Source of the DNA: Skeletonema tropicum
Lineage: Eukaryota; Bacillariophyta; Thalassiosirophyceae; Thalassiosirales; Thalassiosiraceae
Assembly (NCBI GenBank): GCA_037178625.1
Contig: CM074140.1
Coordinates: forward strand, 558,001 to 622,000
DNA length: 64,000 nt
Direction of reading: 5' to 3'
Shown here: positions 41,385 through 52,048 of the stretch, piece after piece
Layout: each line of letters begins with the position of its first letter
Numbering within the stretch: the first letter of the stretch is position 1
Program-made: the position numbers and the translations under genes
Notes under the pieces: model-generated
The model's input: only the letters and a program-made list of their open reading frames with translations
What the model was told of the DNA's origin: nothing
Database searches by the model: none

Positions 41385-41846
41385 TCAGTTTCTGCTGGGC
41401 GCCTTGCTGGTCTTCGTGTCCGTTCCATCCTCACCGGGCGCCTTGCTGGTCTTCGTGTCCGTTCCATCCTCACCGGGCGCCTTGCTGGTCTTCGTGTCCG
41501 TTCCATCCTCACCGGGCGCCTTGCTGGTCTTCGTGTCCGTTCCATCCTCACCGGGCGCCTTGCTGGATTTCGTGAGACCCCTTTGGATCATCTCGTGCTC
41601 TTGGACGGCATAGTTGAGCTGGTCTTGTTTCATATCGCTGAAAGCGGTCCATCCAAAGATAATGGCAAGCGCCGCAATGGAGACAATGAAGAGAGTTTTG
41701 CTCTTCCTGGACTTCTTGTTGACACGTTGGATGATTCCATTTCCATCGCCAGCAGATCCGGAGGCCACAGCGCTGGAGGGGGCGTTGCAGGTGCAGATGT
41801 CGATGCCATCGACGGCGTTGGCGTTGGTGGTCAAGTTGGTAGTCAT
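41385..41846 (-). CDS. Type II membrane protein with a 13-residue tandem repeat, 153 aa
   Basis: The ATG at 41846 (MTTNLTTNANAVDG) is used because the longer frame begins at a TTG. A basic stretch RVNKKSRKSK precedes one membrane segment at residues 51-69 (TLFIVSIAALAIIFGWTAF). The C-terminal tail consists of four nearly identical copies of APGEDGTDTKTSK, encoded by a 39-bp minisatellite (41402-41570), so the extracellular/luminal tail is acidic and hydrophilic. An acceptor-like TTGCTTCAG upstream near 41873 suggests a 5' intron. Function unknown; variable repeat number is expected between alleles. Confidence 0.5.
   Translation of the reverse strand: MTTNLTTNANAVDGIDICTCNAPSSAVASGSAGDGNGIIQRVNKKSRKSKTLFIVSIAALAIIFGWTAFSDMKQDQLNYAVQEHEMIQRGLTKSSKAPGEDGTDTKTSKAPGEDGTDTKTSKAPGEDGTDTKTSKAPGEDGTDTKTSKAPSRN
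41402..41570 (+). repeat. 39-bp minisatellite, four copies
   Basis: Unit GGGCGCCTTGCTGGTCTTCG followed by TGTCCGTTCCATCCTCACC. Copies are essentially identical, implying recent expansion or homogenisation; the unit length keeps the reading frame of the minus-strand gene. Confidence 0.9.
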
Positions 41847-42049
41847 GATGTTCGTGGCGGCTGGACTCAAGCTGAAGCAAATGAGCTGTTCTGTGTTTTA
41901 TGAGAAGACAAAATGAGAAGAGTGGATCGAATTTAATGATTGCACCTGATTGCATGCAAAGATTGCATGCAAAGAAGAATACAATTCTATTGACACTGCT
42001 TTGACAGTGCAAAGTGCAAAGGTTCTGTGTACAATACTTGTGGTTTACT

Positions 42050-42562
42050 AAATGTGCGAGAGCTTCAATGGAGAAAGAAAGAGATCGTAACGATTCCTAC
42101 ATTTGCAGAATCTTAGATACCTATGTATCGAGAAAAGTGGGATCGAATTATAAGATTACATGCGAAGCGAACTGCAAAGAATGCATGTACGTGCAGCAAC
42201 AAAGGCGGATGCATGGGCAGGAACAGCGAGTGACGAGGCTTCTCATCTTCATGCTTCTCATTCTCATCTTCACTCACGGACAAACGTGTGTACTTACTTT
42301 TGGACTAAGCTGCGAGAGCTTCAATAAAGAAAGAAAGAGTTCATAACGATTCCTACATTTTCAGAATCTTAGATACCTATGTATCAGAAAAGTGGGTCCG
42401 AACAAGAGCGGCCACGTCTAAATTTTATGATCAAGTATGCGAACGCGAACTGAAAGACTGCACATACCTACTGAGGTCTGAGGTGAGGTGAATGAAGGTA
42501 CGGCAACAGCGATGAGGCTTCTCATCTTCATGCTTCTCATCCTCGGTCACGGAGAAACTATG
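42050..42562 (+). repeat. Tandem duplication, period about 256 bp
   Basis: GCGAGAGCTTCAAT, GATTCCTACATTT(G/T)CAGAATC, TTAGATACCTATGTATC and GAGGCTTCTCATCTTCATGC occur in the same order twice. The second copy is diverged with small indels. No gene. Confidence 0.7.
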
Positions 42563-42578
42563 ATCATAAAACAATTCT

Positions 42579-43135
42579 ACAAAGAACGAGAGAGCCCTAA
42601 ATGTGCTAGAAGAGAGAAGAGATAAGCAGTTTAGGCGCCTGCACGCCAGCTGAAAGAGAGGCGGTAACCGCAGGAAGTCAGGCATCATCGATTTTCGAGC
42701 GCCGACCCCATGCCTGCGAAAGGCAGGCGATGGGGTCGGCGGCAGATTCGTCTCACTACAATACTCTATGTTGCTATTAAAAGCTCTTTCTTTTCTTTCG
42801 CATTGCAAGCCGTTTCATTGCTCAACCAGGCACCATTGCCTTATTCGATCAATCGAATTGATTGTAGTATGACTGTGCGACGCGAAACGTCTGTAACATT
42901 TGTAACGATTCGACCTTTCCGGGTAACGAAATGTAACAATGACGTAACACGCTAGATAAATTTAAAATTCATTTGCAATTTATTATTAAGCCGTTCGCGG
43001 ACAACATGAATCGACAGGTCCGTTCGCTAGTTCCCAGATTTTTTTTTCAGGCGCTCGCGGGTCCCTCCCCGCACGCGCGCGCCGGTCTTTCGACGCCATC
43101 GGCGTAATTCCAGGGGGGTGGTTAGGCGATTCGAA
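42579..43135 (+). repeat. Dispersed repeat, longest copy (about 557 bp)
   Basis: The first 207 bp match 24897-25103, the whole extends with similarity to 62930-63420, and the last 83 bp match 27625-27727. It contains a GC-rich hairpin (arms GCCGACCCCA and TGGGGTCGGC at 42702-42743), a TAACG-rich middle, and ends with GGCGATTCGAAC, on the minus strand a B-box-like GTTCGAATCGCC. No coding potential; a SINE or non-autonomous retroelement is possible. Confidence 0.65.
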
Positions 43136-43375
43136 CTAGACAGCTTGTAGCTTCGGTCAACCGGGAGGGTATCCCGGCCCTGCTGCTATAGCTGTAGTAC
43201 ATTACCTAGGGCTTGGATTGCGATCTGGATCTGGGAACTGGGAAACATAATTGCAGTGGCACTTCCGCAGGTATTGATGCAAGACATACATGTTGGTTAT
43301 AGTTATAATAATCTCGCCCCTATTAAAAGTAGCGGGCCAACCTGACGTACTTTAGATTTCTGTTATCTTCAATAG

Positions 43376-43889
43376 ATAAGCCCAGACAGTCTCCGTTCCC
43401 GCCACCAATTCGTCGGCCGGGCCCATTTTTTTGAGACCTCCACCATGGCGGCCGCCTGACTAGCCCATAACTTTAATTTCTACTATAACGGAGATATATG
43501 CTAAACCAATGATGCAGACCTGTAGAGTATACTTATGAGATCATATGGTATCCAAGAATCGTACTTACATCTTATTTTCTCGCCGAGATATGCATTTTGG
43601 GGTTTACTATGGGCATGCCTGCCAAATTTGTCCATCAGTAAAGTTAGACAAGCTCATAGTAAACCCCAAAATGCATATCTCGGCGAGAAAATAAGATATT
43701 ACTACGATTCTTTGATACCATATGCTCTCCTAAACATACTCTACAGGTAAGTATCAATGGTATAGTATATATCTGCTTCATAATAAAAGTTATCGAGAAT
43801 AAAATATAGGGGCTTATTAGGCGGCCGTCATGGTGGAGGTCTAAAAAAAATGGGCCCGGCCGACGGATTTGAGGTCTGTCTGGGCTTAT
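43376..43889. mobile_element. Foldback element, 514-bp imperfect palindrome
   Basis: The left half (ATAAGCCCAGACAG... GTCGGCCGGGCCCATTTTTT ... GGTTTACTATG) is repeated inverted in the right half, ending CTGTCTGGGCTTAT at 43889. The central arms, with TTATTTTCTCGCCGAGATAT and CATTTTGGGGTTTACTA, are perfect; the outer arms have small indels. The spacer at the centre is about 45 bp. A single strand would fold into one hairpin of more than 200 bp. No target duplication is evident. Confidence 0.8.
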
Positions 43890-44095
43890 GGATGGGTAAC
43901 TCTTTGTTACGCAAAGCGACAAGAGGTTTTTTTTGTGTTCGCTATTGTATTGTAACAAAAGTACTAACAAACATGGCGTCCAAAAAACTCACTATTCGCA
44001 TCGCGTTTAGCATGTTATGTGATCAATTTCAACGACCGGACAATGTGAAATCGATTCGAGCATGTCTTCTTCCATCGGAAAATAATCAATCTATA
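43890..44095 (+). repeat. 205-bp repeat, copy 1 (copy 2 at 52164-52372)
   Basis: Starts GATGGGTAACTCTTTGTTAC and ends AATAATCAATCTATA; about 97 percent identical to 52164-52372, with small indels. Both copies contain an ATG followed by ASKKLTIRIAFSMLCDQFQR-like frame, suggesting the 5' end of a gene or element. Copy 1 ends exactly where the Copia coding sequence breaks off. Confidence 0.75.
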
Positions 44096-44431
44096 AAGAA
44101 CGTATCCAGTTCGCGACATCACACTATCAGCTGACTCAGCATCTGCCTTCTGCCAACCTCCAGCAAAATCCGCATCCACATAACATTCTAATCCTTTGCT
44201 AGTGTCCGGTTTGTAGACAATTCCTCTGTCTCTATTCATCAAAAGTCCCACTGCCGTTCGATAGTTCCAGTCATCTGCATACTTCCGTTCATCTCCCTCG
44301 GAATCCCTGTGTAGGATTACTTGCTCCGAAGGGGTTCGTCGCGAGTTCGTGCTAGACTTCCAATTGATTGTTGTTATCGAGCTTGAGTAGTTGGAGGATT
44401 CTCGTAATAAGGTGTGGTTGTGAAAGTTCAA
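44096..44431 (-). pseudogene. Copia RNase H fragment
   Basis: YADDWNYRTAVGLLMNRDRG-like linker then ECYVDADFAGGW with the first catalytic Asp of RNase H, and SVMSRTGYVLY; the rest of the domain is missing because the element is cut at 44095. It is in a different frame from the reverse transcriptase upstream. Confidence 0.65.
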
Positions 44432-45386
44432 ATGATCCGTCTTCGAAGTGCTTGATCTCTATGCCAAAAAACTTGTCTATGTCTCCTTCATCGGTGAGAA
44501 TGAACTTCTCCTCTCCATTCTTGAGACTTTCAACAAGATCGTCAATCGCCTTCTTGCTCGTAGAAGCCAAAATGCAATCATCTACGTACGTAAGCACTGC
44601 TAAACCCTTCTTCAAATAAAGGCAGGGATCAACTTCGGAAGGTATGAGTCTACGTTTCCGCAAACCCTGCTCAAGATGCTTGAACCAATTGTGACTTCCT
44701 TGCTTTAGTCCGTAGAGATTCTTCTTCAACTTCAATAGATAAGAACCTCCATCCTTCGACTTGACAGCTACTCCCAAAGGGATTTCCATCCAGATGTCTT
44801 CCTCTAATTCGGCCTGAGGGAACGCTAATACAAAATCGATCGATTTGCTGTGAAGCTTGTGAATCTTGCAGATGAGAAGGATAAGACGAACCGTGAGCAT
44901 ATTCACGACTGGTGAGTAGGTTTCCCAGTAATTCTCCCCCCACTTCTGCATCCCTCCATGAGCGCACAGCCTAGCTTTATGCTTAAGCAGTTCCCCAGTC
45001 GGGAGCCTCTTCCTCTTAAAAGACCAAATCGACATGATAGCTTTCTTTCCCTTCGGCGTAGACGAACGAGGGACTAGGACCCAGTGCTCTCTCTCGGTGT
45101 GATCTGCGATTTCCTTCTTCATGGCTTCCTGAAAGTCCTCTACATCGTGCTGTTTCATTGCCTGCGAATAAGTAAAAACCTCATTCGACGCCACTTGGTC
45201 AGACTCGGTGGAGAAAGACATAAAGTGCAATTGATTGCAGGTACCATCGTACAGCTCGTTGACTTCATAAAACCTATTCATGCATCGATCACCCCACGAA
45301 AGCTCTTCTTCTGTATTGCGGCTGTAATCTGGTAGAGTAATTGATCCTACCGTTCCAAGTGCGGTAAAGAGTGATACAGCAAACAC
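44352..45386 (-). pseudogene. Copia reverse transcriptase (RVT_2), frame intact over 344 aa
   Basis: Contains the linker EAMKKEIADHTEREHWVLVP, FKRKRLPTGELLKHKARLCA, YSPVVNMLTVRLIL, DFVLAFPQAELEEDIWMEIP, and the catalytic VLTYVDDCILA with the YVDD box. The reading frame is cut from integrase by a stop at 45390-45388 and from RNase H by a shift, so no full polyprotein can be made. Confidence 0.8.
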
Positions 45387-45387
45387 C

Positions 45388-47243
45388 TTAGTTCCTTACC
45401 TTTGTTGTTGCATCTTTTGACTCTTTCGCTGCTGCAATACGTTCCGATCTACGTAGCCCTGCTTCGTCTAGAATGATGATGCGCGGCATAGATAAAGGAT
45501 CAGAAGTTGGATGTGCATTTTCTGCTGGCGGAACAATTGCTCGGGATGTGCCTGCAGACGGCTCATCATTCAATTTGGTGCGCTTGGTCGACGGTGAAGT
45601 TGCTGCAGCGTTCTTGTCATTCTCAAACGTCACCTTCAACCTATTTGAAGATGTTTGTGCCGATTTCTCTCCCTCGGAAGGCTGCACTGTACGTTTCCGC
45701 GATTCTGAGGAGGAGGTTGCTCGAGCGGGGCTTAATTCACTATCGTGGTTATTCTGATCAGGAACAATAGCGAAAGGGTCCGTAATCTTGGTCAAGGAGG
45801 GACCTGCCGAGTGCACGGGCGAATTCAAATTATCCGAATCTAACTCATTTGTCCAATTTTCTGCGAGATCAAACTCTTCGGTGGTTGCAATCTCTGAAGA
45901 ATTCTTGACAAGATCCTCCCAATTTGGTGGCAACGATGCGGCTCTCATGTAAGGAACAGTTGAGAAAGTGTCATCGAAAACTACGTGGTACGCTGGCGAA
46001 AGTCTCCCCGTCAAGGGATTGAATACCAGAGCGACACTGCCAGCATGCATGGGAGAATGTCCAAGATATACACCACACCGAGCGCGAGGGTCCCATTTGG
46101 GGACAGAACCTCCTGCTAAATGAAGTCGATGGTCTAACACGAAGGCCGGGCAGAATAACGTATGGAAGGATTGAACTGGTAGAGATTCAGGTTGCTTGAC
46201 ACCGAAAAGGCGTGATTCTGGAGTATTTCCATCGGCATCAATTGCAAGTTTATTGTGCTCTTCCGCTGCTGCTTTCATTGCAAATGGCCAGAAGTAGGTA
46301 GATATCATTTCAGGCCATAGTCTCATCCCGTGCAAGAGTAGCGTTCTAGCAGCAAGCGTCAGCTGTTTATTCTTGGCTTCAATCTTTCCGTTCTGTCTGA
46401 GGTTACCTACGCCACAAAACGTCAGCCCTTGACCGAGCTTGTCACAAGATTCCTGCCATTTCGAATCAGCAAAGCGTCCATTGTCAGCTCTATATGACCG
46501 GACTTCACAATCTGCCCCCGAAAAGATCTTCTCAAAGGCTTTCTTCGCTGATAAAGTTTCCTCAATAGAGAAATTCTTCATAAGATGGACGTAAACGTAA
46601 TCACTCACATGGTCGACAAATGTTGTTGCTCCCCAGAGTCTATCGTGCATAAGAAAACCGCTCATCTGAGGAACCAGCCCTGGCTGGGCACTAACGATTT
46701 GGTCCACCGATACGCCATCCCCTGGTTTGGTCTCGGACTTCTTCTGAATTGAACCAGATTTCTTTCCTTTAAATCTCCAAGCCCGACGCTTGGCCTGACC
46801 AAATTGACATTCTAGACAGAGAGGTGCTGTTTTCTCACATTCCAAAAGGGTCTTAGGAAGGATTCCCAAACGAGCAAGCGTGAAGATTCGCTTGAACTTA
46901 AGGTGGTAAAGACGGTGATGCCAAGAAAGTAACTCCTGCTGCACTGGCGACAAAACATTAGGTCTAGCCAGGCGCTGCGCTTCTTCCTGCGAAATGCCTA
47001 CGAAATGCCTACGCCCACTTCATTCTTATAATCGAGAGGAGTCTGAGGAATATTGTCAAACGATGGTTGAAGATGCTTCTGAAGGTAACAGTCGTGGACT
47101 GTCATCTTCGTACCATCTGCCAGACGAATAATATGAGTCTTCGCATCTGCGTTGACTCCCTCGTAAACTGCTGAAATCGTGGACACACGCGTCTTACTTT
47201 TCTTCCTCTTCTTCCTATCCTTTACGAACTTGACATACAGCAC
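45388..47243 (-). pseudogene. Copia integrase region with upstream frame break
   Basis: The zinc-binding HHCC domain is SWHHRLYHLKFKRI then CLECQFGQAKRR; the catalytic acids appear in VSVDQIVSAQPG, YRADNGRFADSKW and LRQNGKIEAKNKQ. A Ser/Asp-rich linker follows. The first 80 codons (47243-46998) are in another frame because of an 11-bp tandem duplication; removing one unit would reconnect them. The 5' gag part is absent. Confidence 0.75.
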
Positions 47244-48349
47244 ACTGTTAGGCGCCGTTGTATTTATAGCATAGGAGAGTCGAGGGAGCGGGTTGGTTGC
47301 CTTTAGGAATGATTTATCGCCCCTCTTTACACAGCACCGCCGATATAAAAATTTATTTGAAATTTGTTGACACCAAGTAACCGACGTTCTGGACGACGTA
47401 GTCGGGCGAAGAAGCGGCTACCAAGACACTGATGCCTCCCTATGGATATATAGTATCGATTGTTGCGTCGTGGTGTCATCGTAAATGGTGGTAATGATGA
47501 TTACCTAAGGCAGTAGTCGACAGCATCAGTTGCATCAACCAATTTCCGTTACGTCGCGGGGCAAAATTTTTTTCTCCTAGGATATGCGGAACCAAGCGAC
47601 ACTTTTTTGCAGGCGATCTACAAATTGGCTTCTCCGTCTAATATATGAAAAGTGTCGCTTGGTACAGTGTCGATTTTGTACTACTAGGCAGTCCACAATG
47701 GCATCATGGTGGTTGTGCTGTGGTTGTGTCGCAACGGGGCCGGACACAAAAAAGAAAAATCGGACACACACTGCTCAAAAAGCGTCCACTCACTCTTCAC
47801 GACACTCACGGTAGGAGACACGCAGGAATGATTATCACAGCACGAGTGGAGAGCGCAGCGATACATGAGTGTTGGGGTAAGGTATATCACTTAGTTCGTC
47901 AGGTGCAAGTGCGCTGGCGCTGAGTTAAGTCTTGGTTCATCGTTTGTGGCCGCCTTTTGAGCAGTGTGTGTTTGTCCGATCTTTTTTGCGCTCGGCCCGA
48001 GTCACGACACAGTCAGGTCGGGCACTCGTATTCATTGCGCAGATCGTTTCTCACACCGTCGCCCGCCACGACACAAAACTCGTGACCTTATGTCTTCACT
48101 CGCGGCAAGCGCTCGTGAAGACATAAAATCACTTGTTTGTGTACCGCACTGACGGTGTTCGAAAACGACGCCGCGCAACTCACACTAGTGCAGTTTATCG
48201 CGGTGAAAAAGTGTGAGACAGTGCAGTCCGAAGCAGTTGGGCGAGGTGGGGCGTGACTTGAAACGGCCGTTTTTGAGTTCGCATGAGGATATACCAATTC
48301 CTGTCGTAGATCTACAGGACCATCTTCACTAGATAAACGGCACTTTTAC
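47244..48349. other. Intergenic region with several hairpins
   Basis: No gene. A hairpin with arms ACCAAGCGACACTTTT and AAAAGTGTCGCTTGGT lies at 47591-47662. An inverted repeat with ATCGGACACACACTGCTCAA (47759-) and its partner (about 47950-47985) spans 230 bp. A third palindrome around TTATGTCTTCAC and GTGAAGACATAA lies at 48088-48126. Such stacked palindromes suggest remnants of small non-autonomous elements. Confidence 0.55.
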
Positions 48350-48656
48350 CAAGGGAATAACTATGGGGGTCAAACGTGCCGTTCCCGCCAGAATGACATT
48401 CGAGAAATTTTTTGACGCTTCAAAAAGGGGTCAAATCGTCACGCTAACTAACACCATGTTAATTAACCTCTCGAAATGACACTACAATTCGATCGAGCTC
48501 TTCCAATGAAACAATCCAATGGCAGAACCTTGCTCTACACTCGTAGCCTCACCACTCTAACCCTTATTTGGCCGTCATAGCTGCTATATTCGCCGAGAAC
48601 GAGGCCCTCGAAAATTCCCAATTGTGGCCGACGCCGAAATCCAGCACTTTTAAACA

Positions 48657-49229
48657 TGTCGGAGTCTTCTGATACAGATAATGATTCGGATGATGAATTT
48701 GACCCCATCGACGTCTACTCTATGGATCTCTTCGACCGAGCAGCACTGCATCGGACATTCGAGAGAAAATTAGGGAGCATCCAACCTTCGTGAGTATGCG
48801 AAGTTTTGCCGAGAAGGATTGTTGTTTGCTTAATGCAGAGCAGATTGATGCAGCTCTTGACGTGAAACATGTCAATTGGGATGATTCATCCATACGAAAG
48901 TGCTAGAATCCATTGTAGAGCACAAGGGGAAGAACAAAACAAGCGCAACCCGTAGTGCAGGTGGCCATGTGAAAAAATGCACCGAATTGAAGAAGGCCAT
49001 ATCTAGAAATAATACTCCTGAGTTTGCTAGAAAGAGCGAGCATCATTTACCCGAGTGGAGGAGCGCTGTTTTCACGTTCGCATGTTTATTCATTGAGGAA
49101 CTTGAACGCAGTGCCAATAAGGCCATAGACGATTTATCAAAAAAAATTGATACAATTCTGGCGACGGCATGGGAACCGTTAATGATATTCATGCAGAGAC
49201 AATTTATTACATCGTCGGCGCTATGCTAG
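48657..49229 (+). pseudogene. Left-hand gene of the long-repeat element, broken
   Basis: The ATG at 48657 opens MSESSDTDNDSDDEFDPIDV and continues in shifted frames: EHPTFVSMRSFAEKDCCLLN, then a lysine-rich region and WRSAVFTFACLFIEELERSA to 49229. At least two frame breaks or unseen introns separate the pieces. No family recognised; acidic N-terminus and helical middle are visible. Confidence 0.4.
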
Positions 49230-49518
49230 AAGCGGCGAAGCAGAAGATGGAGGACAAGAGGACAAGAAGGACAAAGACTAGTCTAATGAATTGGAGTCTG
49301 AGGATGCAGATGAAATGGAGACTGATGTTGAGGCGGCTATAGATACATTTGACAAGGAAGTGAACGAATCATCATTCGGCGAGGAGGAATGTAATGAATA
49401 AGATTAGAATATACACATTAAATGAATTAGTACCAAATCATTTCCGCCTTTTGTCATCGACTTCGATGCACTTCCATGTAAACGGGGGTTCATCTTCGGC
49501 GTCATCTTCATCATTCTT

Positions 49519-50270
49519 CTAGGCGTTGTGATTTACGATAAAGCCTGCAACATCACGCCCATAGGGCCATACACATCGATTGTTTGATAAGTAGCTAGCC
49601 TTGTAGCGAAAGACATTCCCCACCAAGTGATTGAATCCATCATTCACTTTATCCTTGTCTATAATGTTGGTTCCATCTATGGTGAACGTTGAAATTCCCC
49701 GACATTTGGTGGAGTCAACTGGTTGATACGTTTTCGTCTCCTCGTGTTCTACCTCCAGCGGATCAGTTGGTCGATGAAAAAGCGGTGGTGAGGAAACGCC
49801 TTCTCCCCCCGGGACAAGCCGATCTACTTCATTGTCATCCCCTCCCCCGCCCTCTTCCCTATCCACTCTCCTCTTTTTGGCTGTACTAACTTTATTCGGC
49901 GGCGATGCATACTGCTGTTGACTGCCGTCCTTTGCAGGAACATCATCGCTGTGCTCCTCTTCCACACTAGCTCGACCACTAGCACGACGTCTTCTTGAGG
50001 TCCTTTTCGTCTCCTTCCTTTGCTGCTCCTCGGCCTGATCAATTTTGTATTGCTTGAATCTTTCTCCATTCTCGCACTCGCTCGGCAGACGTCAAGTAAG
50101 TAGGTGAATGGAGTTTACCAAATCTGCTGTTGTAAGGGAACAAATTGACGAGGATATTCTCTTCAACCCCTCCCAATTGAGCCTCTCGAACCGATCAATA
50201 TTCCCTGCCAGAATTCCGTGGAGTTGTTTGAGCGACAAGTCCTTTGCCAGTTCGTCTCCGGCCGACATGT
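49519..50270 (-). pseudogene. Right-hand gene of the long-repeat element, broken
   Basis: The ATG at 50270 opens MSAGDELAKDLSLKQLHGIL and GNIDRFERLNWEGLKRISSS, stops near 50105, and coding-like sequence resumes in other frames: a basic stretch and then EEEHSDDVPAKDGSQQQY to the stop at 49519, ending SNNRCVWPYGRDVAGFIVNH. Splicing or frame damage must lie between. Function unknown. Confidence 0.35.
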
Positions 50271-50573
50271 TTAAAAGTGCTGGATTTCGGCGTCGGCCAC
50301 AATTGGGAATTTTCGAGGGCCTCGTTCTCGGCGAATATAGCAGCTATGACGGCCAAATAAGGGTTAGAGTGGTGAGGCTACGAGTGTAGAGCAAGTTCAT
50401 TGGAAGAGCTCGATCGAATTGTAGTGTCATTTCGAGAGGTTAATTAACATGGTGTTAGTTAGCGTGACGATTTGACCCCTTTTTGAAGCGTCAAAAAATT
50501 CCTCGAATGTCATTCTGGCGCGCCCCGCGTAAATCAAGCACGTTTGACCCCCATAGTTATTCCCTTGCTTTTA

Positions 50574-52048
50574 CGTACTTCAGGGAGAGCTAAAAAAGCA
50601 AGGCCCCGCCACTAACAAAACTTTTACGTACAAATTAGCTAGCAAAACAACTTCGCCGAAGAGGATCATAAGATGATGAACAAAATATCACATCATGTTT
50701 TACACAGAACATCGGACTACGATGGGTAAAAGACAGAGATATCATAATAAATAACATAATAAACTAATATATTTAATTATTTACACCACCGCTGCGGCGT
50801 TTGTCTATTCCGTCGCCATCTCGTCTTGCTTTTTGTACCAAGCCTCGACGAATTTGTCATATCTTGCTTTCGTCGTATCATCAAAGTTGTCGTAATCTGC
50901 GTCGGCCACATCTCCTGCGATGAATGCAAGCTCATCGTAGGTTAGATATTCTGATATATCATGCTGCTCATTTCATCTCGTGCAATTGTACTTCATCAAG
51001 TTTGTCGTATGCTTCTTTCAGTTCATTGTCATGAATAATCACCCCAGGATTGTTCTTCCGTTGCAGCTTCTTAAAGTAATTGTATGGTGTGTACATCTTC
51101 GTTCGCATCTCTGGTGAATTGAATATTGTTTTGCCGGCATCATTCCGTACCTTGCGCTTCTCTGAACAGTTTTTGCGCAAATGGAAGGTCACACAATGCC
51201 TAACCTTTTTGATGGACACACCGTAGGCGTAGGCAAGGTCAGCGTTCGGAGTAAATCCGTTGGGCCATTGCTCCCGATCAAAGAAATGGATGATGCGTTC
51301 CAATTCCGATTTGATCATGACAAGTTTTTTGTTTTCCAATTCATTGAGGTGTGATTTCATTTCCCCCTTCTTCGTCCCCTTTTCGTGTTTGTTGAATTCG
51401 CCTTCGTCAATCCTCAACCATGCCTTTTGCTTTGATCGCCCCTCACGTAAATGTACCAACAGTGGATTGGGATGACGATCATATTTGCTCCAAGCTCGGC
51501 TTTGAATGATGATGTGTTGTATACCCCGAGGGGAAGTAGGTGGTGTTGGCTGTTGTGTTGATGGACTTGACCGTTGCTGAGGAGGTTGGTGTGATGGTGC
51601 CAGAATGGATGGACGAGATACATCTGCGCCGTTGGTTCGCCGCGCGGTTGTCACAAGTGGATTGAGGCTGGTGATGCGTAGACGATTGATATTCTTCTCG
51701 ACCGTCCCGTCCATACAATATCTGATATCAAATGATCCGTCGGCATGGTCTTTTTGAACGAATCCGTTTCCGCCTTCGCTATTCGGTCTGCCAACGAAAT
51801 TCTGAGGTGCAATATGAACCAATTGGCCAAACAACGGAGGAGGCATGATGATGCGATGGATTGGGCGGCAAATATTGATGGATGTACTGTGTATTGTGAT
51901 GTGATATGACCGTTGCATTCGGATCTCATGGTGGGGGTGTTCAAAAAGGCAGTTAGAATCAAAAAAATCAAGGTAGGAACTAGTATTGCTCTACGACACT
52001 AATAAACCGTTTTTTTTGCCTTGCTTTTTTAGCTCTCCCTGAAGTACG
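50574..52048 (-). mobile_element. 1.5-kb TA-flanked element with 31-bp perfect terminal repeats
   Basis: Ends 50574-50604 and 52018-52048 are perfect inverted copies beginning CGTACTTCAGGGAGAGCTAA, flanked by TA at 50572-50573 and 52049-52050. The left end abuts the target duplication of the long-repeat element, so the two insertions share a border. It encodes one protein on the minus strand with a helix-turn-helix but no transposase catalytic domain. Confidence 0.75.
50808..51846 (-). CDS. Element-encoded DNA-binding-like protein, one frame break
   Basis: The ATG at 51846 (MPPPLFGQLVHIAP) is preferred over the longer frame start because it begins the recognisable domain: a small Tudor/chromo-like module with FVGRPNSEGGNGFVQKDHAD and GSFDIRYCMDGTVEKNINRL. 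A Pro/Ser/Gln-rich linker follows, then a charged helix (KSHLNELENKKLVMIKSELE) and a helix-turn-helix, TPNADLAYAYGVSIKKVRHC, near residue 220. The frame closes at 50968, but one extra T there hides 54 more codons (EQHDISEYLTYDELAFIAG) to 50808. It resembles proteins that bind the ends of mobile elements; no DDE domain is present, so the element is probably non-autonomous. Confidence 0.5.

Larger units (their letters stand above)
44096..47243 (-). mobile_element. Truncated Ty1/Copia retrotransposon
   Basis: On the minus strand the order is a short piece ending the protease/gag region (47243-46998), GAG-pre-integrase and integrase (to 45388), reverse transcriptase (45386-44352) and the start of RNase H (44431-44096), the Copia order. 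No long terminal repeats, primer-binding site or gag are found. The 3' end stops abruptly in RNase H at the 205-bp repeat. Frame breaks occur at 46990-47012 (an 11-bp tandem duplication of CGAAATGCCTA), near 45388 (a 13-bp insertion) and near 44390. The element is not autonomous. Confidence 0.8.
48350..50567. mobile_element. 2.2-kb element with about 310-bp terminal inverted repeats and 7-bp target duplication
   Basis: The left (48350-48662) and right (50262-50567) ends are inverted copies beginning CAAGGGAATAACTATGGGGG; the left has a 17-bp insertion and the segments after AAACGTGC differ over about 20 bp. CTTTTAC flanks both ends (48343-48349 and 50568-50574). Each repeat ends inward exactly at an ATG (48657 and 50270), so identical promoters drive two convergent reading frames. 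The interior frames are broken. The superfamily is uncertain; long repeats and a 7-bp duplication do not fit the TA-type elements nearby. Confidence 0.8.
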
